NCBI GenBank assembly: GCA_017654935.2
Contig: CM065699.1
Coordinates: forward strand, 45,407,362-45,471,361
DNA from: Phymorhynchus buccinoides
Taxonomy: Eukaryota > Mollusca > Gastropoda > Neogastropoda > Raphitomidae
Length of the DNA: 64,000 nucleotides
Direction: 5' to 3'
The position numbers and the translations under genes are program-made. The notes under the pieces were generated by a model, which saw nothing but the letters and a program-made list of their open reading frames with translations, had not been told where the DNA came from and ran no database searches. Positions 11,690 through 24,533 of this stretch are shown piece by piece; position 1 is the first letter of the stretch; each line of letters starts with the position of its first letter.

Positions 11690-12290
11690 CATTGTTTTTT
11701 TTCCTCCACAATACTTTGCTGTTTTGGTCCATGACCCTTTTGAAGGGGGGGGGGGGGGGGGGGCATAAGGAAGGAGTGGGGGCAATGGAAGAGGGATGAC
11801 TGATGGACCAAAATCAAAGCCTATATTTGGGCATAAACATGTAAACAAAGTACAAAAACTAATGACAACCACTTCTTTTTGTTGCTCTTTTGGTCTGTGA
11901 CCCTTTTTTGAAAGGGGGGGGGGGGAAAGGGGTGAATGATGGAACAAAACTAAAGGCTCTATTTTTGGCGCTAAACATGTACCAAAAATAACAAGATAAT
12001 GTGAAAACCACCTAGACATTGACTGTTTTGTCCATGCCCTTTATTTGAAGGGGGGTGAGGGTTGAAAAAAATGGGTGAAAGATGGAACAACAAGCTAAAG
12101 CTCCAATTTAGGCACTGACACATTTTTTTTTAAAAAGGACAAAATGTGGACAACCACCAAGACGTTGCTGTTTTGTCCATGACCCTTTTTTTAAAATGGG
12201 GGTGTGGTTTAATAATGGGGAGGGGTGAAAAGGGGTGAAAGATGGAAACAAAAGATCTAAAGCTCTATAGTTGGGCATTAAACTCATATA
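11690..12290 (+). repeat. Roughly 110-125-bp tandem repeat (left arm)
   Basis: About five diverged units share TTTTGTCCATGACCCTTTTT, a G run, GGTGAAAGATGGAAC and AAGCTCTATATTTGGGC. Mirrored at about 13795-14440. Lengths and G-run sizes differ strongly between arms. Confidence 0.75.
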
Positions 12291-12319
12291 GTAAAAAGCC
12301 AGTGTCCCGTGTCCTGTGT

Positions 12320-13007
12320 GTGTGTCTGAAACACGAAACGGCCTTATAACTCCGCCGTTTTTTCGACCGAATCGCTTCAAATTTGCTGTGAGCCCTAATC
12401 GGGGCGATGGCAACGGCACCAGGCGTCCGTATCATTGCACGGTTTTGCAATCGCGAAACGCCATCCGCCGGCCTCTCGCGCCCGTATCTCCGACGTTTTC
12501 ACCCACAGGGGGGGGCCGATTGCCTTCAATTTTGCAGGAAAATGACCTGGGGGCTGGTGACTATCCTTTGGTGCAAACCGTGTGCCACACATCCGTGGCC
12601 AAACTCGCAGCAGCTAGACGCCGCTTCACCTTTTTATGAAATAACTCCGCCGTTTCTTACCGAATCGATTCAAATTTACTTGTCCGGCTTTGCTATGGCC
12701 GAGGGCAAAGCCTGGCAGGGAGAGTGCGTCACTTTCAGAGCTTCGCCAACAGGCATACGGGCCTTATAACGGCCTCCTCGAGACGCCCGTATCTCCGTAT
12801 TCTGGGGGATTGTCTTCGAATGTGGACGGTAGATGACCGGTACGTTGACTATCCGTGTGCCCAAACCGGAAGCGAATCGATTCAAAAACAAGCGCGGCGA
12901 TATACGCCGCTTCACTTCTTACAAAACCACGGCGTAACCAGAACCGACATTGACTCGAGCTTTGGAACTACACTTACCGTGGGATCGTGACTATCGTCGT
13001 GCAAAAT
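12320..13007 (+). repeat. GC-rich dispersed repeat next to the axis (left)
   Basis: CpG-rich blocks with recurring phrases: TTATAACTCCGCCGTTT, CGAATCGATTCAAATTT, GAGATGACCGG..., ACGCCGCTTCACC and CGTGTGCCAAACCG. The mirror is 13104-13780. A related copy without palindrome context lies at about 63575-63735, so this is a genomic repeat family and not only an axis artefact. Short frames in it have no recognised product. Confidence 0.75.
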
Positions 13008-13103
13008 TGCAATAGCATCCGTTCATAACCCGCGCAATTAAATTTCGCCGATTCGCGAATTTAATTGCGCGGGTTTTGAACGGATGCTATTGCATTTTGC
13101 ACG
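13008..13103. repeat. Axis hairpin of the palindrome
   Basis: The two arms meet in a near-perfect hairpin. The left half reads ATAGCATCCGTTCA and then CCCGCGCAATTAAAT. The right half is the reverse complement of both, with a loop of about 6 bases (CGATTC, 13049-13054). The arm-to-arm transition has no unique spacer. Such a junction is expected for a fold-back (template plus complement) read and also for a hairpin-mediated inverted duplication. Confidence 0.9.
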
Positions 13104-13780
13104 ACGATAGTCACATCCTGGTCATGTACGTTCCAAATCTCGAGGTCCAGTCGGTTCTGTTACCCGTGGTTTGTGTAAAGTGAAGCGCGTATATCGCGGC
13201 GCTTTTTTTTGAATACGATTCGCTTCCGGTTTGGCCACACGGATAGTCCAACGTCCCGGTCATCTACGTTCCACTTCGAAGGCCATCCACAGAAATACCG
13301 GAGATTCGGGCGTCGAGAGGCAGTTATAAGGCCCCGTTTCCCGTTGGCGAAGCTCTGGAAGTGACGCACCGCTCCCTGCGGCTTGCCCTGGCCATAGCAA
13401 CCCTGACAGCAAATTTGAATCGATTCGTTAAGAAACGGCGGAGTATTTCATAAAAAGGTGAAGCGGCGTCTAGCGCGCGCGTTTGCACACGGATAGTGTG
13501 GCACACGGTTTGGCACACGGATAGTCGCCCTGCCCCGGTCATCTCCTGCCAAATTCGAAGGCATCGGCCCAGGAACTTCGAGATACGGGCGCCGAGAGGC
13601 CGCGGATTGCGCGTTTTCGCGCATTTGCAAAACGTGCATGATACGGACTCCTAGGTTGCCGTTGCCATCGCCCCGTAGGGCTCACAGCAATTTGAAGCGA
13701 TTCGGTCGAAAAACGGCGGAGTTATAAAAGGCCCGTTTCGGTTTCAGACACACACTACAGACCACGGGACACTTGCCTTT
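13104..13780 (-). repeat. GC-rich dispersed repeat next to the axis (right)
   Basis: Reverse-complement counterpart of 12320-13007. It has many indels relative to that copy (for example a run of T within GCGCTTTTTTTTGAATACG). Confidence 0.75.
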
Positions 13781-13794
13781 TTTACTAGATGATG

Positions 13795-14935
13795 TTTAAT
13801 TCCCAAATATAGAGCTTTAGATCTTTTGTTTCATCTTTCACCCCTTTTTTCAACCAAAAAAAAACAAAAAAAAAATACCAAAAAAAAAAAAAAAAACAAT
13901 CAACCCCGCCGGTGTCAGTTGAAGAGTTCCCCATTATTACCCCCACCCCCCATTAAAAAAGGGTCATGGACAAAACAGCAACGTCTTGGTGGTTTGTCAC
14001 AGTTTTGTCCTTTTTAACAAAAATGTGTAGTGCCCAAATTGGGAGCTTTTAGCTTGTTGTTCCATCTTTCACCCATTTTTCACCCTCACCCCCCTTAAAA
14101 AAGGGCCATGGCCAAAACAGCAATGTCCCTAGGTGGTTTTTCACATTATTTTGTTATTTTTTGTACCTGTTTAGCGCCAAAAATAAGCTTTAGTTTTTGG
14201 GTTCCATCATTCACCCCTTTCCCCCCCCCCTTTCAAAAAGGGTCACAGACAAAAGAGCAACAAAAAGTGGTTGTCATAGTTTGTACTTTGTTTTTAACTG
14301 TTTATTGCCCAAATATAGAGCTTGATTTTGGGTCCATCATTCATCCCTTTTCCATATGCCGCCCCTCCTTCCTTTATGCCCCCCCCCCCCCCCCTTCCAA
14401 AAAGGGCAATGGACAAAACAGCAAAGTATTGGTGAAAAAACAATGATCTTACTCTCACACCCTTCAAAGTTCCTCTCATTTTAACCCGTTACACCTCATC
14501 CAATCCTGACAATGACTCAAATTCTTTTATTTGATGCTTTCATTTAGAACATTGGCATTTAGAATCGGGATGAAACCCTCAGCTTGGTTTTCTGGTTGTA
14601 TTGTTCATTGATTAAAGTGTTTCCACTCACTACAGCTTTAAGTGCATACCGTCATAATCATGATAATAGGTTCAGATGTATGGTTCGTGATTTAAAGTGT
14701 TTTCCACTCACTACCGCATTAAGTGCATACCGGGCATATCAGTGATATAGGTTCAGGATGTATGTTCAGTGATTAAAAGTGTTTCCACTCACTACAGCAA
14801 TTAAGTGCATAACCGTCATAATCGTGATATCAGTGTCAGGATGTATGGTTAGTGATTTAAAGTGTTTTCCACTCACTACAGCCTTAAGTTGCATAACCGG
14901 CCATAGTCAGTGATAATAGGTTCAGGAATGTATGA
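13795..14935 (-). repeat. Right-arm mirrors of the tandem repeats
   Basis: About 13795-14440 mirrors the 110-125-bp array and about 14580-14935 mirrors the 92-bp array (CCACTCACTACAGC, AAGTGCATAACCG, ATCAGTGATAATAGGTTCAG). Copy boundaries are blurred by indels. Confidence 0.7.
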
Positions 14936-15289
14936 TTCTTCTGTGCCAATTATGATTGTTGTTACCTATATAACGGACAAACGTTTTTAAAACCATCATT
15001 TATAAGCTGGTTGGATAACATATAGTGGGAACTAACAACTCATCAATTTAAAACTATTTTAGGCCTAAATATTTATCAGTCTGGTTATATGCAACTTAAA
15101 GGCAGGCAGTCTTGATTAGCATCTCATAACGGCTATTAACTGCCTGAAAATCCCACCCAAAGCGGATTAAATTTTGTGTCCCTTATAGTCGCTGGAATGC
15201 CTGAAAATGTGCTTGATAATTGCTGGACTTGTTTTTATATGACAGAACAAACTACCGGTACTCACATACTCAGCATAACAACAATACAA

Positions 15290-15580
15290 CAAGCTAAGTA
15301 CAAAATTATAAAGTAAAAGAACATAAGGTAGCCTACCTCCAAGCGTGTCACGTCACAATACAACAAGCTAAAGTACCAAATTATAAAGTAACAGAAACAA
15401 AGGTGGCCTACCTCCAAGCGTGTCACATCACAATACAAGCTAAAGTACCAAAATTATAAATAAAGAAACATAAGTTTAGGCCTACCTCCAAGCGTGTCAC
15501 ATCACAATACAGCTAAAGTACCAAATTATAAAGTAAAGAAACATAAGGTAGCCTACTCCAAGCGATGTCACCTACAATAT
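15290..15580 (-). repeat. Right-arm mirror of the 66-bp repeat
   Basis: Four copies of CTACCTCCAAGCGTGTCAC, ATCACAATACAAGC, TAAAGTACCAAATTATAAAG. This array is more regular than its left-arm mirror near 10660-10790. Confidence 0.75.
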
Positions 15581-15589
15581 ATAAACGAA

Positions 15590-16139
15590 GCTAACGTAAG
15601 CTTAAGTGCTACACAAGTTATGTACACTGATGTACTTAGTATTTAGGCTGTGCATGTGCATAGGCGAATCAGTGCAATTCTGTCTTCATTGTAAATAATG
15701 TATTTTGCTTTCCTCATTATATGTTTTAAACCTAGTATGATGTCTGTGTTTCTCCTATTCATATATAGTTAGTGCTTATGTAGGCCTATAATGCTTGTTG
15801 TTTTTGAGTTTTTGTCTACATGTGTGTAATGCCTTATTCATTGTAATTTTAGTGTTTATCTTAACGTTGATCTACAGCGCCTGAGCTTATTGTAAAGGAA
15901 GAGAGGCGTGTCCATAATTCGTATTGTTTGTTATGATTTATTTGTTATAAGCTCCTAACAATTAACCATTCAAGTAAATTACAATGAAAGAAAATCCAAC
16001 ACAACAATAATAAAAGTGGAAAGCTTTGGATTGTAATTCTGTTTTCCAAAGATTAAATTATGTCATTACACAGAGTGTGTGTTGGGTTCAGAGAGACAGA
16101 CAGACCCGTATGGTTGGCGTTGAGAGAGACAGTACAGAC

Positions 16140-16208
<69 letters not shown>

Positions 16209-18335
16209 AGGAGAGATAAGAGAGAGAGAGAGAGGTGAATCTAAGTGTGTGTGTGTTTTGTTTCAAAAAAAAGTTCGTGTGTGTGTGTGTTGCATGCGTT
16301 CTTGTAGGCCTATGTATAAATGTTGTGTGCCCGAATGTTATGTAGATTTATGCATGTGAGAGAGATACTTAGTCTAGGCTCCTTATAAGTTAAGGCAAAC
16401 AGATAAGATTTTCTTTTACTCCTCCATACGATCTATGGGACGCTTATGTTAGGATGAGATGGGGAAAAGACAAATGAGTTAAAAAAATGGTGTTTGACGT
16501 CTTTTGGTCTGGACAGACACACATGGGACATTTGTAAATACTAGATGGTGGGAAACATACTGGCTGCAATGCCCGGAGGCAGTGCACTCCAGTAAAGTCC
16601 TGATTTTCTTTAGCAATACGGAGAGGTGTAGCAGTAACCACGCCTCGTGCTAAACCTCAACCGGCTATGGTCCGCCACATATTAAGCGTAAAAGACAAAA
16701 TACATGCAGTGAAATTATTTGTAATAACTTAATATTTATTATATTACAATGCCTCTCAATATAATGTGAATAAAACTTATAAACATTTTAAATATACTTA
16801 CATTATAATGTTAGGGTGCACAATCTACAAATGTAGATGATCCGATTGTACTTGCTATATTTCTAAGGACATACAATATTCAACAAACTCTCTTGCAAAG
16901 ACTTTGCTATATGTTTTTAGATTGTATTTATCACGTACGTAACTCTTTGAAAGGGGGGGAATAAAATAAGACAACTTCGTGAATGAATCTGTCAAAAATG
17001 ATCCTTATTTGTTTCCAGATTATAAGTCAACACAAACTTTTGAATCAATAAACATACAGACATAATGTAGCTGTTTCGAGTCTATTTTAAAGCCATCAAG
17101 ACGAGCAAAAATGTAGGATTGCGCATTTTGTCAGTAACATCGAAGGCAATGTTTCTCTGTTTAAAGGACACAACTTTATAATAAAAGGCGAAACAGGACA
17201 CCCGGCGTAAAAAACACAAAAAAAAAACAAACTGGCAAAAAAAGACCGCGTAATTTTATTCCCAGCCTGAAACACCAATAACTTATTCCACGCTCCATTC
17301 CACACTTGCTTCCCGGTGAAATCGAGTTCAGCACATTTTTAATGTCTAAATCAACCAGGAAGCATCTACGGTACTTAAACTGCCAACTTTAAAAGACTAC
17401 GCCTCCGCTATTACGCAGAGAAACGGTTCTGAGCGATCAACAAAGAAAAAGACACCGAACATCCTTGTCTGATTTTATCCCCTAATACACAAATAATTTT
17501 CTAAAAACCACACTTTCATTATTTTCAGTAACTGAAAAGTACTGTGAATTGAATCTGAAGAAACTCACTAAAAAAAAGTGTTTATCAAATGCAAAGATTC
17601 TTACTTGCTCTGCTTTAAAAAAAAACGACAAAAACAAAAAACAAAAAGAAAAGCAAATCTGAACTGACCAGTCTTGCCAACAGTAAACATTTAGGATTGG
17701 CCATCCATCTGAAGATAGCTTCCTTCAGTTGCACACCCGTTCATTGGTGGATAATGTGATTGTCATTTGCATGACAGGGGTTTATTTTAAATCCACTTCT
17801 CAGTACAGGTTTTTTTCTCTCACACTCTGGCACTTGGCATTATGGTCCTGAGCATGGAGTCTTTTCGGATGAGACGATAAACCGAGGTCCCCGCGTCCCC
17901 TTGCACTTAGCAACACGTGAATCCCAGTGGCAACGAAAAAGTTGTCATTTGGTCCCAAAATTTAAAAAAACCCCGAAACTTTCATACCCCGCGCTTCCAC
18001 AATCGCTGCCCCCGAGCACCCCCCCCCCCCTTCTTCCTCATCATTCACACAAAAATCGCAAGCAAAAAAAAAAAATAAAATGGGTAGGCCGCGCCTCCTC
18101 GGACACTGCGATGTGGCCTCCTCCAGAGTGCCCGAGAGAGCCAAACCGATATTCACAGAGACGCCTCTGTGACAATAAAAATACCAAATAAAATCAGAAC
18201 AGTCCTAAATCGCTAGCATAACTTATTGCAGTGAATGACATTTACCTTCACTTTAACGTTCAAGATGATTTTGCAGACAACTAAAACATATGCACTTTCC
18301 ATGATAAGAACAAGCATGCTTAAAGTGTTAACCCT
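15590..18335. other. Right-arm stretch without a recognised gene
   Basis: Mirror of about 7100-10650. It contains the (GA)n tract and moderately AT-rich sequence, with poly-A runs near 17215, 17610 and 18065. I see no exon with both splice sites and a conserved frame. Confidence 0.6.
16142..16234. repeat. (GA)n microsatellite
   Basis: Nearly uninterrupted GA dinucleotides. The mirrored left-arm place (about 9630-9730) is a CT-rich tract. Confidence 0.9.
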
Positions 18336-18338
18336 TAC

Positions 18339-18422
18339 CCCGTGACCGGCCATCCCTTCCGCTCATTCACTGTGGTGTAGACCTCCCACAGATTGCGCAC
18401 AAAGGGGTCCACTTTGATCACA
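18339..18422 (-). CDS. GSS: Glutathione synthetase exon B (right-arm copy)
   Basis: The reverse complement reads VIKVDPFVRNLWEVYTTV after the acceptor GTGTGTGCAG, identical to the left copy over this span. Its 3' end is distorted (an insertion gives GTGAATGAGCGG, and a GGTAAGG donor follows), so the low coordinate is approximate. It pairs in phase with exon A at 22985-23171. Both arms therefore hold the same two GSS exons pointing toward the palindrome axis. Confidence 0.82.
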
Positions 18423-18454
18423 CTGCACACACACAGTGGTTAAAGAAAAATGAA

Positions 18455-19858
18455 CTTCAGTCCAATGAAGAACAATAACCCACAGTGGCTCAGAGGTAAC
18501 GTGTTCACCTCGTAAGCAACAAACCCATTTCATTACTTCCTGTCCAATGAAGAACAATAACCCACAGTGGCTCAGAGGTAACGTGTTGACCTCGTAAGCA
18601 ACAAACCCATTTCATTACTTCCTGTCCAATGAAGAACAATAACACACAGTGGCTCAGAGGTAACGTGTTGACCTCGTAAGCAACAAACCCATTTCATTAC
18701 TTCCTGGCCAATGAAGAACAATAACACACAGTGGCTCAGAGGTAACGTGTTGACCTCGTAAGCAACAAACCCATTTCATTACTTCCTGTCCAATGAAGAA
18801 CAATAACACACAGTGGCTCAGAGGTAACGTGTTCACCTCGTAAGCAACAAACCCATTTCATTACTTCCTGTCCAATGAAGAACAATAACACACAGTGGCT
18901 CAGAGGTAACGTGTTCACCTCGTAAGCAACAAACCCATTTCATTACTTCCTGTCCAATGAAGAACAACACACAGTGGCTCAGAGGTAACGTGTTCACCTC
19001 GTAAGCAACAAACCCATTTCATTACTTCCTGTCCAATGAAGAACAACACACAGTGGCTCAGAGGTAACGTGTTCACCTCGTAAGCAACAAACCCATTTCA
19101 TTACTTCCTGTCCAATGAAGAACAATAACCCACAGTGGCTCAGAGGTAACGTGTTGACCTCGTAAGCAACAAACCCATTTCATTACTTCCTGTCCAATGA
19201 AGAACAATAACACACAGTGGCTCAGAGGTAACGTGTTGACCTCGTAAGCAACAAACCCATTTCATTACTTCCTGTCCAATGAAGAACAATAACACACAGT
19301 GGCTCAGAGGTAACGTGTTCACCTCGTAAGCAACAAACCCATTTCATTACTTCCTGTCCAATGAAGAACAATAACACACAGTGGCTCAGAGGTAACGTGT
19401 TGACCTCGTAAGCAACAAACCCATTTCATTACTTCCTGTCCAATGAAGAACAATAACACACAGTGGCTCAGAGGTAACGTGTTCACCTCGTAAGCAACAA
19501 ACCCATTTCATTACTTCCTGTCCAATGAAGAACAATAACACACAGTGGCTCAGAGGTAACGTGTTGACCTCGTAAGCAACAAACCCATTTCATTACTTCC
19601 TGTCCCAAGTGAAAGACAACAATAAACACACAGTGGTCTCAGATGGGATAACGCTTCGTTGACCTCGTAAGCAACAAACCCATTTCATTACTTCCTGTCC
19701 AATGAAGAACAATAACACACAGTGGCTCAGAGGTAACGTGTTGACCTCGTAAGCAACAAACCCATTTCATTACTTCCTGTCCAATGAAGAACAACACACA
19801 GTGGCTCAGAGGTAACGTGTTGACCTCGTAAGCAACAAACCCATTTCATTACTTCCTG
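18455..19858 (-). repeat. 82-bp minisatellite beside GSS exon B (right arm)
   Basis: About seventeen copies of the reverse complement of the 5020-6640 unit, starting about 30 bases from the exon B acceptor. One copy near 19604-19660 carries a cluster of inserted bases. Copy number and the order of variants differ from the left arm. Confidence 0.93.
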
Positions 19859-20287
19859 GCCACAGCAGAAGAAGTGTTTTCTCCATTCCTTCACTAGACC
19901 TTAAGGTCTGAATGCCAAGTCCTGTCCTGACAATTAAATTAACTGTCACTGGTGAAATAAGATTAAGATTGACGATCCATGTGTTCACGCACATCACGTT
20001 TGTTAAAGAACTCAGTAGCAGTAAAGCGAGTTGTCAAGTTGGTTCAAAACTGCGTCAAAATTATACCCCCCCCCGCCCCCCCCCTCCCCCCCCCCCCCCT
20101 CCAGATGAAAAAAAAGAAAGGAAAAAAGTAGCGCTAGCGCACTTCACTAGCGGCAACTTGCTTTTCAGGTAGAAATGTTGCCGAAATTTCACAGCTCTAG
20201 ACAAGTCTCTGAAGCAAAAAACGTATGATACAATACAATATGATACACACACGATTCAATTATATGAAAACCAAAACAACTGTGAAG

Positions 20288-20850
20288 AGGAAACAAACAC
20301 AGCAAAACAGGTTGACAGATATAAAAGCTAAATAAAGAAGAAAGAGAAACAAACACAGCAAAACAGGTTGACAGATATAAAAGCTGAATAAAGAAGAAAG
20401 AGAAACAAACACAGCAAAACAGGTTGACAGATATAAAAGCTGAATAAAGAAGAAAGAGAAACAAACACAGCAAAACAGGTTGACAGATATAAAAGCTAAA
20501 TAAAGAAGAAAGAGAAACAAACACAGCAAAACAGGTTGACAGATATAAAAGCTGAATAAAGAAGAAAGAGAAACAAACACAGCGAAACAGGTTGAGATAT
20601 AAAAGCTGAATAAAGAAGAAAGAGAAACAAACACAGCGAAACAGGTTGACAGATATAAAAGCTGAATAAAGAAGAAAGAGAAACAAACACAGCGAAACAG
20701 GTTGACAGATATAAAAGCTGAATAAAGAAGAAAGAGAAACAAACACAGCAAAACAGGTTGACAGATATAAAAGCTGAATAAAGAAGAAAGAGAAACAAAC
20801 ACAGCAAAACAGGTTGACAGATATAAAAGCTGAATAAAGAAGAAAGAGAA
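20288..20850 (-). repeat. 56-bp minisatellite (right arm)
   Basis: About ten copies, reverse complement of the left-arm array (about fourteen copies). The flank through 21100, including the CCCACACACCACTTTCCTCC region, matches the left arm. Confidence 0.92.
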
Positions 20851-21103
20851 ACTTCTTTGAGTTGGATAACATTAACCATTGTAAAAGAACTTGTAAAGAA
20901 ATACTTTGCAAAACAGAACATAACAAGACTAGAAACGCATTGTGACAATGTAACCCGGCCACAGTTGTCCACCCACCCCTTTCTCCTCCCCTCTATCCCC
21001 CCTCCCCCACACACCACTTTCCTCCCCAAAATGCATACTATTATACATAACGAACACACTAACCAATGCATTTCATATTTGGATGTTCATATGCATACAA
21101 GTA

Positions 21104-21590
21104 CATATCGTCGCTGTCCGACGCTAACCGTGTATCTTACACAATCAGTGATTTTACAGGAGCATCAAAAAACATATTGTCGCCTGCTACAAAGTCAATC
21201 CCCATTTGATATACGCTTGACCCTTCTTCTTTACCGATGAGTAAACATGTGACACAATAAAAGTTGCATTAACACCCAAAATTTTCGTGATAATTCAGTT
21301 ACACAGTTAGTCACAAAGTTAGTGCATTGTTCTCACAATGGGAGATACGACAGCTGCCGGCAGTTACACGATTAGCGTGACCAGTTACACTTATCTCGTC
21401 AAACCCAGCAACAACCCGCCACATACACGATTATTTCCGTGGTATCATGTGACAAATTTGAGCATTTTCATTGGTCGCAGACAAGATATTTATAGAAGAC
21501 CTGCGTGAGGTCACTGGAAGGATTTCAGTAAAAAATCTATTTTTGTCAAATTTTGTAGATACACGGTTAGCGTCGGACAGCGACGATATA
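21104..21590. mobile_element. TIR element, right-arm mirror
   Basis: Mirror of 2782-3261 with the same ends: ATATCGTCGCTGTCCGACGC at one side and GCGTCGGACAGCGACGATAT at the other. It has no coding content. Confidence 0.65.
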
Positions 21591-21739
21591 TTGATGCTTG
21601 CTTTGTCTTGCCTTGGTTTGAGACTTGGTATAATGGTTAAAACCACATTAATTAAATTTTAGTCTACGCCAATATTTAGCATAATGACTATTTAGGTTGG
21701 TTAGTTGCATAGTTCGTCTTTGGATAGTGTCTCTGTTTG

Positions 21740-22180
21740 AATGTGTTGTAAATGTTCAACGTTTCGTGTGCACTTCAATTTGATTTCCATCAACATTTAG
21801 CGCTTGAATATAAATACTATATGTTGTTGGAGGAAGGCTTGTTTGGAAAAAAAGGCAGGAGAATATGGGCCAATAACTAAGTCAGAAAGATGGTAAAAAT
21901 GATAGAAACCGCAAAGGGTAAAAAGCCGAAAAGCAAAGGGAAAAGGCAGAGTTTAAGAGAGTGACAGATTAGAGGGAGTTGCAAGCACATAGCTTCCAGA
22001 AGGTGGGGGAACTTTTTTTTTTTACGAAAGACCCCCCGGTATCCCCCACAGGGAAGGACTTCGTTGGAGGGGGTCCTCGGGGTCGCTCGCAGCTCGCCCA
22101 TATGGAGGCCAGATGGCACACACACCACGAGCCCCACCACACACATTTTGAAAGGACTGAAAAATGAAAGGCATTCTTAC
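21740..22180 (-). repeat. Interspersed repeat 'CCTCGTGCCTCCATA' (right arm)
   Basis: Mirror of 2200-2660, including the AAAGACCCCC, GGGACTTCG and CATATGGAGGC stretches. Confidence 0.65.
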
Positions 22181-22984
22181 TTTCGAGATTATAGCCAATA
22201 TTTGTTTTAAAGAAGATTTTTTAGAGATGAAATAAACCTTGCTGAGATGATGATTTGTGGTTATTGCGATGTCCACCAGGGCGGCCGTTTCACCAAGAAA
22301 GGGGAAACGCCTAGCGACCCTGTTCGAGCACAATTCAGCAAAAAACGGTCCTAAAAAAAACACCCTTCTTTTGCCGGATAGTTTGGCTAAACGATTTGTT
22401 CTACCCTAGTGAGCTAGGCTATGCTGGAAACTAACACAGTTGAGTTACACACTGGAAAGATACCACAACTTTTTTTTTACTTCCGGCTAATTTTAGTTCT
22501 CGCGGGAATGTAACTTTTTGTTTACAAAATGGATGACAAAAGTCAAGAAAGTTGATGCAGACAAGTATTCTTCACTCTACAGAGGAAATATATGGGATGA
22601 TTTTTAGCAAATAAAACAAACACAAGTATTTTTTAGTGTTCTTTCTTAATTTTTCATCATGTTAGATGTCATAATATAGTACAAACTTAATTTTCTGCTC
22701 ATACAAATAGACTGACAATGAAATCGAAATATTTGTACAACCTGTCAGAGAGGTATGATTTATCTCCCTGTTGATAGCAACTCTTTTCACTCTCTGAAAA
22801 TGAAGAGTAAGCTATTAGAGTTATCTTCAGTTAAGCTACCGTTATTTGCGCAATTATGGAGTCGTGTCTTAGACCGCATCACGGCACAAACCGTAATTGG
22901 CGCGGCAAGCGACCCCTAGTGAAACTGACCCTGGTTTCCACTACAGTATAAAACTACAGCCAACACAAGCCAGAACTAACTGAC

Positions 22985-23171
22985 CTTCTCAGAGTGTGCT
23001 CCAGGAAGTGGTGGTCCTGAGCCACGGTGTACATCAGGGTGCTGAAGTCTTCCATGCAATCCCTGGCCTGCTGCCACAGCCGCCTCGGCACCACGCTGGG
23101 GAACAGAGCAAAGGGAGCGCACTGCGCCTGGTTCTGCCCTTCAGGAGTCTGGTTCGGCTTGTAGACCAGTC
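22985..23171 (-). CDS. GSS: Glutathione synthetase exon A (right-arm copy)
   Basis: This mirror image of 1242-1428 has the same length (187), splice phases, CTCAG acceptor and GTCAGT donor. I find one base difference: the left copy has ATGTACATCGTG (Met-Tyr-Ile-Val) and this copy has ATGTACACCGTG (Met-Tyr-Thr-Val). The difference is a transition inside a non-homopolymer context, unlike the indel noise near the axis. Confidence 0.9.
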
Positions 23172-23789
23172 CTGAGGATTAGTGGGCAGAAATTGACAAA
23201 CAGCTTGATCAGTAGATCAGTCATCACTTATCTAATGAAATTTGATAACTGTCTGCTTCACAGAAATAAAGCTAGCGGGAACTGACGACATTCCGTCACA
23301 CGTTGATTATTACTTCCCTTTGCACCTCCCCAACAACAACAGAGAACAATTTTAAAGAATAACTCTAGGGAAACGCCAAGAACCATAACTCTGGAGAGCG
23401 TGTCCATTCCCATACTCCTAGTTAACAGAAAGACCAGTTGTCAGCATCACATGTTGAAAGACAGCAGGCTCTAATGTATCTATTCTTTTTTATGTTATCG
23501 ATTCTAAGTGTTTGATTCCATGCCATAAATTATATTTCCGTCATGCTGCCCATGCTCAGTAACACCCTTGGTTGTTGTTTTTCTTCTGTCATTCTTTAGA
23601 TCTATGAGATATGAGAACATAGTCAGAATCAAACAGATCCAGTAACTGTTTTGGGGCTCTATGACTGTATGAGTCTATGTTGTGAGTGAGTCTATGTTCT
23701 CATGCTGTTCGGTTGTGTGTCTGTGTGCATGTATGTGGTATGTGTGTAGGTATGGTGTGCATTGTATGTGTGTGTCGTCCGATTCGCAC

Positions 23790-24140
23790 TCTGCCACCTG
23801 TACGCAAAGCTCCCGTTACTTCCTACCGTCGTTCATTACTTACGCAGCAAACTTCATTCAAGTTACATAAGTAGCTGGGGCTCCTTAGAAATTTACCTTC
23901 GGCGTAGAATGGCGTGAGGGCACCGGTTTAGTATTGTGCTTGCCACCAAGAGAGGTTGACAGAGTTCTTCTTCAATGGCCCTTACACGTGCAACTCAGAT
24001 ACCCACACTCGTTCCCTTCCTTCAAAGTCCCATAACTAAAGACCCACTTCTTCAGGAAAGCTTTCTCCTCTGTAAAGTCTATGATCCTTTCCCCACACTT
24101 GTTGTTTCTATCCAGCTCATTGAACGAGCGTTGGGTATGA
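23790..24140 (+). mobile_element. LINE ORF2 C-terminal remnant (right arm)
   Basis: Mirror of 350-612. On the plus strand the sequence reads FKVPITKDPLLQESFLL after a noisy upstream part. It is a broken 3' LINE end. Confidence 0.55.
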
Positions 24141-24533
24141 GGTTAACGCGTGCGCGTAGTCGGCACCAGTGGTGTGTAGTGGATGGTGGTGGGGGTGCGG
24201 TGCTAGGGGAGATAGAGGGGGCAGGACGGCTTGAGGGGGGGATGGGTGGGGTGGGGGGAGCTTTGTGGGGTGGCCATGGCTTGGCTGTGCTCGGTGATGG
24301 TATTGAGGTGAGGAGGTGGGTAGTTAGTGTGTTCCGTATTTATGAATTATATGCAATGCATTCTCTAATATAGGTATTCATTTTCATAGAGATGTAATGG
24401 TGAGGGAGATGCGTGGGCCACCAGTTTTGTTAGAAATGTCCTGTACGAATGGTGAGTGAAAAGCGCATTGAGTTGCTTTGCAAGATTATGCGCTATAATA
24501 AGCATTATTATTTATTTATTATTATTTATATGA

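Larger units (their letters stand above)
1..13048 (+). repeat. Left arm of giant inverted repeat
   Basis: Landmarks in this arm recur in reverse complement in the right arm, in mirrored order: the AT-rich start near 45-110 (mirror near 24440-24510), GSS exon A (mirror 22985-23171), the TIR element at 2782 (mirror about 21104-21590), the 56-bp and 82-bp minisatellites, GSS exon B, and the GC-rich axis repeat. The arm begins inside an ATAC-type microsatellite at base 1, so its true outer end may lie outside the window. It is about 1.5 kb longer than the right arm because of more minisatellite copies, long T tracts at 4300-4900 and an extra degraded exon copy near 6850. Confidence 0.93.
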
